Shown here piece after piece: positions 35,270 through 44,094 of a stretch of 64,000 nucleotides of DNA. The stretch spans positions 186,001 through 250,000 of the forward strand of contig NZ_CP012643.1 of assembly GCF_001310085.1 (NCBI RefSeq). Reading direction: 5' to 3'. Position 1 is the first letter of the stretch. Every line of letters starts with the position of its first letter. Source of the DNA: Rufibacter tibetensis. GTDB lineage: Bacteria > Bacteroidota > Bacteroidia > Cytophagales > Hymenobacteraceae. The position numbers were made by a program, and so were the translations under genes. A model generated the notes under the pieces. It saw only the letters and a program-made list of their open reading frames with translations. It did not search any database and had not been told where the DNA came from.

Positions 35270-36622
35270 CTATTTCTGTTGAAGAGCAGCCAGCGTTTGG
35301 GACTTACGTTCTACTTTATGCAACACCCACTCCCCTACTTGTAAGCCTTGTTTCCGGCCGTTTTCTATGGCATCCATAAAGTGAATTCCCCCGTAAAACC
35401 GGGAAATGCCTGCCTCTATAGCGGCATCCTGAAAGGAGTTGAACTCCCGGGCCGGCAAACCAAAACGTTCTTCTATGGTGTCTTTGTACTTAAACTGGTC
35501 ACCGAAATAGTGGGTCAGTATAACAGCTGAGGCCGCTGAAATGGTGGAGTGGCCACTCAGATATTCAGGGAAAGGCGGCGTTTGGATCAATGGTTTGTAC
35601 GCAGGATCAATGTATTTGCGAATGGCCGTTTCAGGACGGATGCGGTTGCTGCGAAACTTTTCATCCCAGCAGGAAATAAACCCATCCATGAGTGAAATAG
35701 ACACCAACGTGTGCACCTTCATAGCCTTCGCAAAATCAACTTTCGCCTTCTTGCAGGCAATACCAGTGATTCCCAGCCAATGCGCGCCCGGCGATATTTT
35801 CTTTAGTCCTGCCTGTAAGTGCCCGTTGTCTTGCAAAGCGAAAGGGTTGCAATCCCAGAAGGAGGCAATGTCACTTTGTTCCTGAGTTAAGTTCTTACTT
35901 CCTTCATACGTCTTCTGCAGCATTTGAAAGAACTTCGAGTTTTTGTCTTTGGAAAAGGCAACCGGCGGTTCTGGTTTGAACTGGTTACAGGTGTCTAAAG
36001 TAAACGAACGAACGGTGTTGAAATAGGGCTCCACCGGGGCAAAATACGCGGGCGGAGTTGGATACCAGTTGCCTTCTCCTTCTATAGGAGTATAGCGCGG
36101 GTAGTTACTGATCCGGTTATACTTGTCAGCTTTGGCGTAGGCCAGTATCTGTTTACTAACTCCCTGAGCATACGCCAGAGAAGCCGTGATAACTTCTTCC
36201 GCCAATCCTTCCCGACGGCATGAATCCAGCAACTTTACTTCCATAGAATCCAGCAACACGCCTGAAGGTTGCATTTTCTTAGCCGTTTCCAACATGGCCA
36301 ACACCGCACTCAGCTCTGTGGAATAACCAGTAACGTCCTGAGGTTTAGTTATGGCTGGGTACTTGTTCAGGACCTCGTGCATAGATTGGTAAGTGCTGTC
36401 ATTTTGCGAGATCACCTCATACCCTGCCAGCGTAGCATAGGAGAAAAAACGGGAGGCCAACGGCGGATTGGTCACATCATTCACCATGATGTCGGTCATG
36501 CGGTTAATGACCTGACTTATTTGGTCAGAGCTAAAGTCAAGGTTTTGTTTTTTCTCCTGACCAGGACCTGCACATCCCCAGAGGGCCAGCCAGACAAGAA
36601 AAACCGATACTAACTTTCTCAT
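35270..36622 (-). CDS. Vanadium-dependent haloperoxidase / PAP2-superfamily lipoprotein
   Basis: 450 residues. Lipobox LWGCAG after a short signal helix. All-helical PAP2/haloperoxidase fold with vanadate- or phosphate-binding motifs: KFRSNRIRPETAIR (Lys/Arg of motif 1), PEYLSGHSTISAA (motif 2, Ser-Gly-His) and SRFYGGIHFMDAIENG (motif 3, Arg and His). It could be a haloperoxidase or a phosphatase; the sequence alone does not decide. Its start codon overlaps the stop of the VCBS gene by one base (TAATG), so the two are translationally coupled. This VCBS plus PAP2 pairing recurs in Bacteroidota and suggests the two proteins act together at the cell surface. Confidence 0.87.
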   Translation of the reverse strand: MRKLVSVFLVWLALWGCAGPGQEKKQNLDFSSDQISQVINRMTDIMVNDVTNPPLASRFFSYATLAGYEVISQNDSTYQSMHEVLNKYPAITKPQDVTGYSTELSAVLAMLETAKKMQPSGVLLDSMEVKLLDSCRREGLAEEVITASLAYAQGVSKQILAYAKADKYNRISNYPRYTPIEGEGNWYPTPPAYFAPVEPYFNTVRSFTLDTCNQFKPEPPVAFSKDKNSKFFQMLQKTYEGSKNLTQEQSDIASFWDCNPFALQDNGHLQAGLKKISPGAHWLGITGIACKKAKVDFAKAMKVHTLVSISLMDGFISCWDEKFRSNRIRPETAIRKYIDPAYKPLIQTPPFPEYLSGHSTISAASAVILTHYFGDQFKYKDTIEERFGLPAREFNSFQDAAIEAGISRFYGGIHFMDAIENGRKQGLQVGEWVLHKVERKSQTLAALQQK

Positions 36623-39600
36623 TATTGTAAACTGTAAGCTTTCACGGGCATCTGGTTCACCCCAAACAACACCGTATTTTTAATTTGCAAAATGCTTCTC
36701 ACATCCCCCGTCAGCCGGAAGCCTGATTTCTGCTGGGGCACGCAGGTAAAGTTTCCTTTGCCGTCGTTCTGCAATAACAAGCCATAATTTGCATCGGCTT
36801 TCCCGAACCGTAAGCGGGCCTTGTTGATATTGCCTCCCAAGAGTAAGTCCTGGGCGCCATCGCGGTTATAATCCACGGTTGCCAAGGCTAACACCGGCGA
36901 GTACTGGGCTTGTAACGGCAGCTTCATTTCTTTGAACTTTCCACCTGCCCCACCCTGAAAATAAGCAGTTTGCAAGTAATTACTAGACAAGCGGCCTGCT
37001 CCCTTAAGTTCCTCCGGGGAAAAGATGTTCGTCAGGGTAGCGTTGGCAAAGCTGCTGTAATCCTGAAAGCGGGTGCGCATCATACTCACCTGGTCCATGA
37101 GCTCATCACGCGTTAAGTACGGGTAGCTTTTGCCCTGCATGTAGAAACACAGAATGGGGTCAATGGCTCCGTTGTCATCAAAGTCTTTGTACACCAACTC
37201 AGCAGGTTCTTTTTCTGAGGCTTTGCACTGGGTGTTTAAGCCCTGGTTTCCTAAAATCAGGTCTGGACGTTTGTCCTGGTTAAAGTCTCCAATTAATATT
37301 TTGTTCCACCAGCCGCTGTAGTTCTTAGCGAAGAAGGCGGACGTGTTTTCGGTCAGTTTTCCGTTATTCAGGCTGAAAACAGTGATCGGCATCCATTCGC
37401 CCACTACTACCAATTCAACCTTGTTGTCTCCGTTCAGGTCATACCAGGCAGCATCAGTGACCATGCCTATGTTTTGTAGCTTGGAAGCCACCGCAGTGGT
37501 TTGGTCAGTGAACTGTCCTTTGCCGTTGTTGAGCAAAACATAACTTCTTGGGGTTTCCGGGTAGCGGCCCGGCACCACGCGACCGCCCACAAACAAATCC
37601 TGAAAACCATCGCCGTTGATGTCAGAGGCACGTACGCAGCTTTTGCTGGTCAGCATGGCCGGGAGTGCAGCTGTACTCTTGGTGAAATTACCTTTGCCGT
37701 CATTCAGATACAAACGGTCTTGCAGGGCGGCATCTTCTGGCAGGAAGTTGTGGTAGCCTCCGCTCACTACGTATAAGTCTAAGGCCTTGTCGTTGTTCGC
37801 GTCAAAGAACAAGGCGTCTGTGTCTTCACTGGCTTTATCTGTGGCAAATGCCGAAATTTGTTTTAAAGCGAATTTTCCGTTTTTAGCCTGTAAATAGATG
37901 GTTCCAGGCTGCCCCGCGGCACCTCCGGCAAAGATATCTTCTAGGCCATCCCCGTTTACATCGCCTTTCACCAGGCAAGGGCCCGAGAACGACATGGGAT
38001 TGATCATTAGAGGCTGACGCTTGAAGTCATTCACGGTGCTTTTCTGGTGCGCAAACGTTACCGGCGATGCAGTTTCAGTGAAGTAGGTCTTACCGGCTTT
38101 TGGCGCCACGTAGGTAGAAGTAGCGTTCTTTTCCTCCAGGGTTAAGACTTGGTTTACCTTTATATTCTGCAACACCTGCTGCTTGCCTCCCAGCCACACA
38201 ATTCGTAGGGAGTCTACAGTAGCGTTACCCCCTAACCCGAAATGCAGAATTGGAGACACGCTGGACTGGAAGCCGCGCGAGGTCATTTGTTCCTGGAACT
38301 GTTGCTGCCCCTTCTGGTACAAGGTAATCTTTGCCCCAAGACCATCGGTGTTTTTGCCTGCTCCTGCCAGTTTTACCTGTAGGTATTGGTGCTTCAATTG
38401 CTTCTCTGCCTGGTTCTGGTATAGAAATGCAGTTTGATTCACATTGTTTGTGACTAGATCCAGATCACCGTCATTGTCAAAATCAGCGTAGGCGGCACCG
38501 TTGCTATTAGAGGATTGGTCAAACCCCCAGCTTTTGCCCATGTTGCTGAACTGCAGATTGCCGTTATTCTTAAACATGTAATTCGTTACCATTGATGAAG
38601 GCATTTTTGACAACAGGTCCATGAGGCCTTGAGGCGTCATCCTTCCATTCATTCGCTGATAGTACGAACTTTGGAATTTGAGAAAGTCCATGTTGGTGAA
38701 ATCTTTCAAATACCCGTTGCTCACGAAAAGGTCTTTCCAGCCATCATTATCATAATCTGCTAGTAAAGGCGCCCAACTCCAGTCAGTATTGGAAACGCCG
38801 CTCATCTGCCCAACCTCGCTGAAGGTACCATTGCCATTATTCACCTGCAGCATGTTGCGCATGTACTGATGGTTGAAACCTGCCCGCACAATCATGTCGA
38901 AGTACTCATAATTGTCAGGCCCGAAGAGAAGCTTTTGGCGCTTGTTGTCTTCCGGCAGCATGTCCAGGGTCATAATATCTGGCTGGCCATCGTTGTTGAT
39001 GTCGCTTATGTCATTACCCATGGAGTAGATGGACGTGTGCTGGATGCTACCTTTTGTTTGGTCGCTGAAAGTGCCGTTCTGATTGTTGATAAGAAGAAGG
39101 TCTGGGGCCGAATAATCATTAGACACGTAAATATCCTGCCACCCATCTCCGTTTAGGTCCGCTATACCGGCGCCCAATCCAAACGAAAAGGAAGAATTGC
39201 CCAGTCCTGCCTTATCTGACACATCTTTAAACACTCCGTTGTTGTTCTGGTACAGCTTTGACTGCATGTTCCGGGCCGGCTTCTTCTTTATTTCCTGAAT
39301 GGTGGCATCTTCCAAATTACTGAACTGAACCGGATTGTGGTTGAGCAGGAACATATCAAGGTCCTGGTCGTGGTCATAATCGAAGAAGGAAGCATGGGTA
39401 CTGTAAGAGGAATCCGCGAGGCCCATTTCTTTAGCTTTATCTAAAAAACTAGGCACACCCTCTTGGTCAGGTCCCTGGTTGATAAACATCTGATTTTTTC
39501 TGGCACTTCCGGGCATATTACCAGAGTAGCACTGATAAATATCAGGGAGGCCGTCGCCGTTTACGTCGGCAATGGTGGTACCGGTTTTCCAGGTATTGAG

Positions 39601-39975
39601 AACACCGGCTACGCCGGCCCTATTGGTAATGTTCTCAAATTGCATTTGCCCTTTGTTCAGGTACAGCTGGTTAGGCACCATATTGCCGGAAAAATAGATA
39701 TCCTGCAAACCGTCTTGGTTTAGATCACCAATGGCAATACCTCCACCATTATAAAAATATTGGTACGCCAAAATATTAGCATAAGGTGTTTCTGTGAGCG
39801 TGTTAGAGAAACCAAGGTTGGTTTTCTCAGGTGCGAGTAGGGTAAATAAGGTAGGCTGAGCGGGGGTATCGGCTTCCTGTATTGTTTCCTTTTCCGAACT
39901 TTCTTTCTGACAACCAAAAATTTCTAGTAAAACTAAGGCTGCCCCTATTAGGGAAGTACGATTTAGCAAATACAT
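36622..39975 (-). CDS. VCBS/FG-GAP repeat lipoprotein with ASPIC/UnbV domain
   Basis: 1117-residue surface or periplasmic lipoprotein (lipobox EIFGCQKES). Two FG-GAP beta-propellers built from Ca2+-binding loops such as AIGDLNQDGLQDIYFSGN, IADVNGDGLPDIYQCYSGN, IADLNGDGWQDIYVSND and VKGDVNGDGLEDIFAGG. Between them, at about 545-615, is an ASPIC/UnbV domain (LGAKITLYQKGQQQF, PILHFGLGGNATVDSLRIVW). Such proteins are thought to bind glycans or partner proteins; no enzyme motif is visible. It is the first gene of a two-gene operon with the haloperoxidase-like lipoprotein. Confidence 0.88.
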   Translation of the reverse strand: MYLLNRTSLIGAALVLLEIFGCQKESSEKETIQEADTPAQPTLFTLLAPEKTNLGFSNTLTETPYANILAYQYFYNGGGIAIGDLNQDGLQDIYFSGNMVPNQLYLNKGQMQFENITNRAGVAGVLNTWKTGTTIADVNGDGLPDIYQCYSGNMPGSARKNQMFINQGPDQEGVPSFLDKAKEMGLADSSYSTHASFFDYDHDQDLDMFLLNHNPVQFSNLEDATIQEIKKKPARNMQSKLYQNNNGVFKDVSDKAGLGNSSFSFGLGAGIADLNGDGWQDIYVSNDYSAPDLLLINNQNGTFSDQTKGSIQHTSIYSMGNDISDINNDGQPDIMTLDMLPEDNKRQKLLFGPDNYEYFDMIVRAGFNHQYMRNMLQVNNGNGTFSEVGQMSGVSNTDWSWAPLLADYDNDGWKDLFVSNGYLKDFTNMDFLKFQSSYYQRMNGRMTPQGLMDLLSKMPSSMVTNYMFKNNGNLQFSNMGKSWGFDQSSNSNGAAYADFDNDGDLDLVTNNVNQTAFLYQNQAEKQLKHQYLQVKLAGAGKNTDGLGAKITLYQKGQQQFQEQMTSRGFQSSVSPILHFGLGGNATVDSLRIVWLGGKQQVLQNIKVNQVLTLEEKNATSTYVAPKAGKTYFTETASPVTFAHQKSTVNDFKRQPLMINPMSFSGPCLVKGDVNGDGLEDIFAGGAAGQPGTIYLQAKNGKFALKQISAFATDKASEDTDALFFDANNDKALDLYVVSGGYHNFLPEDAALQDRLYLNDGKGNFTKSTAALPAMLTSKSCVRASDINGDGFQDLFVGGRVVPGRYPETPRSYVLLNNGKGQFTDQTTAVASKLQNIGMVTDAAWYDLNGDNKVELVVVGEWMPITVFSLNNGKLTENTSAFFAKNYSGWWNKILIGDFNQDKRPDLILGNQGLNTQCKASEKEPAELVYKDFDDNGAIDPILCFYMQGKSYPYLTRDELMDQVSMMRTRFQDYSSFANATLTNIFSPEELKGAGRLSSNYLQTAYFQGGAGGKFKEMKLPLQAQYSPVLALATVDYNRDGAQDLLLGGNINKARLRFGKADANYGLLLQNDGKGNFTCVPQQKSGFRLTGDVRSILQIKNTVLFGVNQMPVKAYSLQ

Positions 39976-40449
39976 GATGGACTATTAAAAAAGCCTATAA
40001 TATTACAGAATCTATTTCAATTCCTTAAGAATTGTTTTTCACCTGAAATCCAAATACCTCAAAGAAACAGCCTGGCACCCTATTCAAAAGACGATATTTG
40101 CACTCATTAGGGCAAAAATTTACTAGATCCTGAAAGCCTAACATCTTATGTAAAGCAATAGTTGCCTAAAGACAGAAGTTATAGAAAGCTTATAAATTGG
40201 TGGTGGCGCTGCTGTAGCTTCCCGCTTTTACTATGTCAATATTCAGGACTTGTAGTAGCAAAAGTTACAAGACTGATTACATCTGCGGGTATGCAGGATT
40301 ACTTCCTTGATTCTGGTTTCGATGAGAATTTCTATTCTAGAAATGCCTACAATACAGAAGCATGTTGTAGTCTATAAGAATAATTCAGGGGGAGAAGGAA
40401 TCTTTCAGAAAGAAAACCCGTACCTAAAACCTCATAAACCTTTAAAACT
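39976..40449. other. Intergenic region between divergent VCBS and TM/Gly-rich protein genes
   Basis: No gene supported. The 71-codon plus-strand frame at 40162-40377 has no recognisable features. Divergent promoters are expected here but not resolved. Confidence 0.4.
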
Positions 40450-40833
40450 ATGGAAGATAATAATCAAGAAACTAAAGCACTCTCCGACCTTATCCAAAAT
40501 CCGCAGGAAATCTCCAATATCATCAACAACCCGGCAGATTCTGGGGTGAAATTTTACCAATCACTTCGCAACAAAGACAAACAGTATGTGGCTTTTGCGG
40601 CAGGTATTGGCCTCCTTGCCTATGGTTTTTTCCTGGGCAGAGGAAGCAAGAAGTCAACCACTAGTCAAATAGGTGGCGGTAAAAAAGGAAAAAATAAAGG
40701 TGGGCAATCTCAAGCAGCTAGCGCCAGCTTAGATCAAGGTACTGCTACCGGTTCAGGAGCAGGTTATGGTGGCGACTATACTAGTGGCAACCAGGGTAGC
40801 AACTACCAGGGTGGTGGTGATTTCAACCACTAA
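40450..40833 (+). CDS. Small single-pass membrane protein with Gly/Gln/Ser-rich tail
   Basis: 127 residues, not recognised. Residues 1-45 are polar (LSDLIQNPQEISNIINNPAD), a single membrane helix follows at about 47-64 (YVAFAAGIGLLAYGFFLG), then a Lys/Gly-rich juxtamembrane segment (GGGKKGKNKGG) and a low-complexity tail (GSGAGYGGDYTSGNQGSNYQ). No signal-peptide charge pattern. The terminator directly downstream and a good ATG support it being real. Possibly a stress or envelope protein; no function is claimed. Confidence 0.65.
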   Translation: MEDNNQETKALSDLIQNPQEISNIINNPADSGVKFYQSLRNKDKQYVAFAAGIGLLAYGFFLGRGSKKSTTSQIGGGKKGKNKGGQSQAASASLDQGTATGSGAGYGGDYTSGNQGSNYQGGGDFNH

Positions 40834-40869
40834 GAGTAGGAGTACCTCCAACTAAATCATTACCTTTTC

Positions 40870-40903
40870 AAAAGGGTGCGAGAAGTTAACTCGCACCCTT
40901 TTT
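40870..40903 (+). terminator. Terminator of the small membrane protein gene
   Basis: 12-bp stem AAAAGGGTGCGA/TCGCACCCTTTT with loop GAAGTTAAC and a TTTTTG tail, 37 bases after the stop. Confidence 0.88.
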
Positions 40904-41218
40904 GTTTGCCCTTTCATGAATTAGTTTAGATAACCTGCAAGAATCTTATTTGTAGATTTTTTAGTTAAAGGCCAATATTGACAAAATACCCAGTAAGCTG
41001 CTCCTGACTGATTACTATGGCTTCTATTCCCAGCTTTGAAAAAAACATTATTTAGGCCTTTTCTAGTACCTCTATAACCCATTTCATTGGTTACTTTTGT
41101 ACAAGGTTTCCCATACAAAGCCTAAGGAGGTATGGCCTGTAATTGAAGAGGACCCTACTACCCAAACACTATTTAACATTCCCCTAGCTTATTCAGCATA
41201 GCTCTATATTTATACTAA
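40904..41218. other. Intergenic region before the O-antigen ligase gene
   Basis: Contains only a 65-codon minus-strand frame (40921-41118) without recognisable homology or start context. TCTATATTTA ends about 8 bases before the ATG at 41219, too close for an ordinary -7 element. Confidence 0.35.
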
Positions 41219-42499
41219 ATGCTATTCGATCTACAAGAACTTACTAAGAAAGAAAAAGGCTTTATCGCTATCGTCCTTCTCTACTTTATTACTCTTTATT
41301 TCGCTCGGCTTAGTGGAGTAAATTCAGTAATAACTGGATTGCTAGTGGTTTATAGTTTTTCCATGAGTACCCTGCAGGAGAAGAAGGAGGTTCTGAAGCA
41401 AAGACCTTATATTCTAGGCATGCTCTTGTTTTTCCTTGCTTTGGTGATCAGCACGCTTTTGTCAGAAGATATAGCGTGGGGTATGCACCATTTAAAAATT
41501 AGACTCCCCCTCTTGCTATTCCCCGCCAGCATAGGACTGCTGCAACTAAATAGAAGCCTTAAAGACAAAATCTTACTTTCTTTTGCAGTTATTACGGCGT
41601 TAGTAGCAGTGTTGTGCTTAGTTACCAGCATCTATGCTGCCACTACTGCTAATAGAACTGACTACATGTATAATGATGCGTTGACGGGTATCACCAGGCA
41701 ACAGTCAGTTTATATGGCATTAGCTGTTAATTTTGCAATCTACATCTTCGCTAAGAATATCCTTTTTGGAATAGGTAAACAAAAAGGAATGATGCTCTTA
41801 GCAATAATCTTTCTTTTTGCCTTCAGTTACTTGTTAGCAAGTAGAATCATGTTTGCGCTCCTGATAGGTACCACCCTATGTTTTAGCATTTACTACATTA
41901 TCCGTCACCGGAAGATATTGGAGGGTGTCACTCTTGTATTCGTCTTGTTTTTAGGAATACTAGCAATAAACAAGTTTATGCCTTCTACCTTCAATAGGTA
42001 CAAAGAACTAACTTATCGTGGTTTTGATTTTGAAAGCCGAGGCAAGGAAAGTCATTACAATATGAAAGTCACACCTGACCAATGGAACGGTGCCAATTTC
42101 AGGCTAGCTGCCTGGACCTGTGGTCTGGAGGTATTCCAGAATAGCCCTCTAAAAGGGGTTGATCTTGGAGATAAAGAGGCAGCTCTTCTTGAGAAATATA
42201 AAGAGAAGAAATTTTATATAGCCATAGAAACAGACAAAAACGTTCATAGCAACTACCTGGATATTCTTTTTAGCCTAGGTATAATTGGCTTTATTATCTT
42301 TCTAGCTGGTTGGATAATTCTCCCCTTAGCTTTTGCTTATAAAAACCATAATGGATTAGCAGCCATTGTAATATTGACCTTTGCAGCTGCTTGGATAACG
42401 GAGGTTTATTTTGGAAAAAATTTCGGAACCATGCTGGTCGGTTTCTTTATTCCTTTCATCTTAATTGATGATACGAAAACGAAAAAAGTCCAACAATGA
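41219..42499 (+). CDS. O-antigen ligase family membrane protein (WaaL/Wzy-like)
   Basis: 426 residues, about ten membrane helices in the inner membrane (for example FIAIVLLYFITLYFARLSGV, GMMLLAIIFLFAFSYLLASR, VTLVFVLFLGILAINKFM). The long periplasmic loop at about 260-345 lies before the last helices, with FRLAAWTCGLEVFQNSPLKG and NVHSNYLDILFSLGIIGFII, the typical Wzy_C/O-antigen ligase block including a His (HSNYLD). It would transfer or polymerise the glycan built by the adjacent operon. Transcribed towards the ABC transporter genes; both share the hairpin at 42485-42514. Confidence 0.87.
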   Translation: MLFDLQELTKKEKGFIAIVLLYFITLYFARLSGVNSVITGLLVVYSFSMSTLQEKKEVLKQRPYILGMLLFFLALVISTLLSEDIAWGMHHLKIRLPLLLFPASIGLLQLNRSLKDKILLSFAVITALVAVLCLVTSIYAATTANRTDYMYNDALTGITRQQSVYMALAVNFAIYIFAKNILFGIGKQKGMMLLAIIFLFAFSYLLASRIMFALLIGTTLCFSIYYIIRHRKILEGVTLVFVLFLGILAINKFMPSTFNRYKELTYRGFDFESRGKESHYNMKVTPDQWNGANFRLAAWTCGLEVFQNSPLKGVDLGDKEAALLEKYKEKKFYIAIETDKNVHSNYLDILFSLGIIGFIIFLAGWIILPLAFAYKNHNGLAAIVILTFAAAWITEVYFGKNFGTMLVGFFIPFILIDDTKTKKVQQ

Positions 42500-42514
42500 T
42501 TATTGTTGGACTTT
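42485..42514. terminator. Bidirectional terminator between ligase and ABC ATPase genes
   Basis: 13-bp stem AAAGTCCAACAAT/ATTGTTGGACTTT with a four-base loop. It overlaps the stop codon of the ligase gene (42497-42499) and lies 36 bases beyond the stop of the minus-strand operon. Confidence 0.85.
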
Positions 42515-42549
42515 AAAAAATGTCTACCTATGGTTTGAAAGTGAAACGA

Positions 42550-43284
42550 TCAATGATTGTCTTCCATATAGAGCTCAATAGCTTTATCTGTATTACCGTA
42601 GAAAACTAATTCACCGTGTTTCAGGAACGCTGCTCTGTTACAATATTGCCGTATTACCTCCATGCTATGGCTTACTAATATTACTGTTTTTCCTTCTATC
42701 CAAGAGCTTTCAAATACTTTAATAGCTTTTTCTTGAAACTTAACATCACCTACTGCAAAAATTTCATCTAGGAACATTATATCTGCCCCTGCCTTTACAG
42801 CAATAGAAAAAGCTAACCGGGCAACCATCCCAGAAGAGAAAAACTTGATTTTAGTATCTATAAACTCCTCTAGTTCTGCAAATTCTATAATCTCATTAAA
42901 GATGGCATCAATTTCCTTGATGCGGAGTCCTAAAACCGAACCAGAAACATAGACGTTTTCACGGGCAGTAAGTTCATGACTCATGCCTACGCCCAAATTC
43001 ATTAGCATGGTAGAACCATTGATACGGATTTGACCACTATCACTGGGGTAAACCCCTGCTAAAAGTTTTACCAGAGTTGATTTTCCACACCCGTTTCTAC
43101 CTAAAAGCCCTATACACTCACCTTTCATTATTTCAAAAGACATATTTTTAACCGCAGGCACATTTCTATTCCTGGTAGGGTTAAAAATATTAAAGAGCCG
43201 GTGCTTAACAGTATTATGGCTGTCTTCTGAAATATGAAAGGTCTTACTTATATTTTTAGCCTCAATGGCAAATTCTTTTTCCAT
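42550..43284 (-). CDS. Polysaccharide ABC transporter, ATP-binding protein (Wzt/TagH-like)
   Basis: 244-residue ATPase that energises export of a lipid-linked glycan across the inner membrane. Walker A GLLGRNGCGKSTLVKLLAG, signature FSSGMVARLAFSIA (the FSSGM variant usual for this export class), Walker B DIMFLDEIFAVGD and the switch His in VSHSMEVI. It lacks the C-terminal carbohydrate-binding extension of long Wzt proteins, so substrate recognition must rely on the membrane subunit. Last gene of the operon, six bases after the permease gene. Confidence 0.93.
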   Translation of the reverse strand: MEKEFAIEAKNISKTFHISEDSHNTVKHRLFNIFNPTRNRNVPAVKNMSFEIMKGECIGLLGRNGCGKSTLVKLLAGVYPSDSGQIRINGSTMLMNLGVGMSHELTARENVYVSGSVLGLRIKEIDAIFNEIIEFAELEEFIDTKIKFFSSGMVARLAFSIAVKAGADIMFLDEIFAVGDVKFQEKAIKVFESSWIEGKTVILVSHSMEVIRQYCNRAAFLKHGELVFYGNTDKAIELYMEDNH

Positions 43285-43290
43285 GTTTTA

Positions 43291-44094
43291 TTAAAGCTTT
43301 TCAGCAGCCCTTGCTCCAATTTTGTTTAATAAGATAAAGCCAACCAACAACAGAACCAATGCATAACCAAAATCAAAAAATAACATACCTATATCAGGCA
43401 TGCTTTTCTCCATCATCACCTTTCGGGCATTGATTATTATACCAGCAATAGGGTTTATATAGGTTAAAGAAGGAAGTGCTTCTTTGAACAAGGCTAGTTT
43501 ATAAAAGATTGGGGAAAGAAAAAATAGCGCAGCAGTAAACACTTGCCATATCTGAGTGATATCTTTTGCTATCACATAAATACAAGAGAGGATCAATGAA
43601 AGAGCAAGGGATAAAACAAAAAGTGTAACAAAGAGGGGCAGAATCCAAAGGTTTAACAAGCTAAGCCCTTGTATATCTGTTTCAACAAAGTTGAGGAATA
43701 TAATAAACATGAACAGGTTGAAGAAAAAACCTATACTGTTGCTCAAAAGAGTAGACAAATAAATCTCCATCTTATTCATGTTACTGTACTCATAAAGGTA
43801 TTTCTTAGTTTGCAGAATTTGAATTGTACCAGAAGTACTTTCTACAAAGAAATTCCATAGTATTAGCCCAATAAAAAGATAAGAGGCAAAGGCCGGAACA
43901 TCAGTTTTAAGAATAGATTTAAATACAACGTAGTAAATAGCAACATCCATCAAAGGCTTTAGAAGTGCCCATAATAGCCCAAGGTTATTTTCATAATATC
44001 TTAATTTGAACTCAATCTTAGCCAACAACCATAATCGCTCAAGTTTATTTGATCCAATTAAGAAACTTGTAATCATTTTAATCATAAAATTCAA
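43291..44094 (-). CDS. Polysaccharide ABC-2 type permease (Wzm-like)
   Basis: 267 residues with six predicted membrane helices (VAIYYVVFKSILKTDVPAFA, SYLFIGLILWNFFVESTSGT, FVTLFVLSLALSLILSCIYV, GYALVLLLVGFILLNKIGA). The family N-terminus LAKIEFKLRYYENNLGLLWA with an amphipathic interface helix and LLKPLM is typical. Forms the export channel with the ATPase encoded next. Overlaps the upstream glycosyltransferase gene by four bases (ATGA), so translation is coupled. Confidence 0.92.
   Translation of the reverse strand: MNFMIKMITSFLIGSNKLERLWLLAKIEFKLRYYENNLGLLWALLKPLMDVAIYYVVFKSILKTDVPAFASYLFIGLILWNFFVESTSGTIQILQTKKYLYEYSNMNKMEIYLSTLLSNSIGFFFNLFMFIIFLNFVETDIQGLSLLNLWILPLFVTLFVLSLALSLILSCIYVIAKDITQIWQVFTAALFFLSPIFYKLALFKEALPSLTYINPIAGIIINARKVMMEKSMPDIGMLFFDFGYALVLLLVGFILLNKIGARAAEKL

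Noticed and set aside
40921..41118. 65-codon minus-strand frame, considered as a transposase remnant
   Set aside because: No catalytic motif, inverted repeats or recognisable similarity; probably chance.
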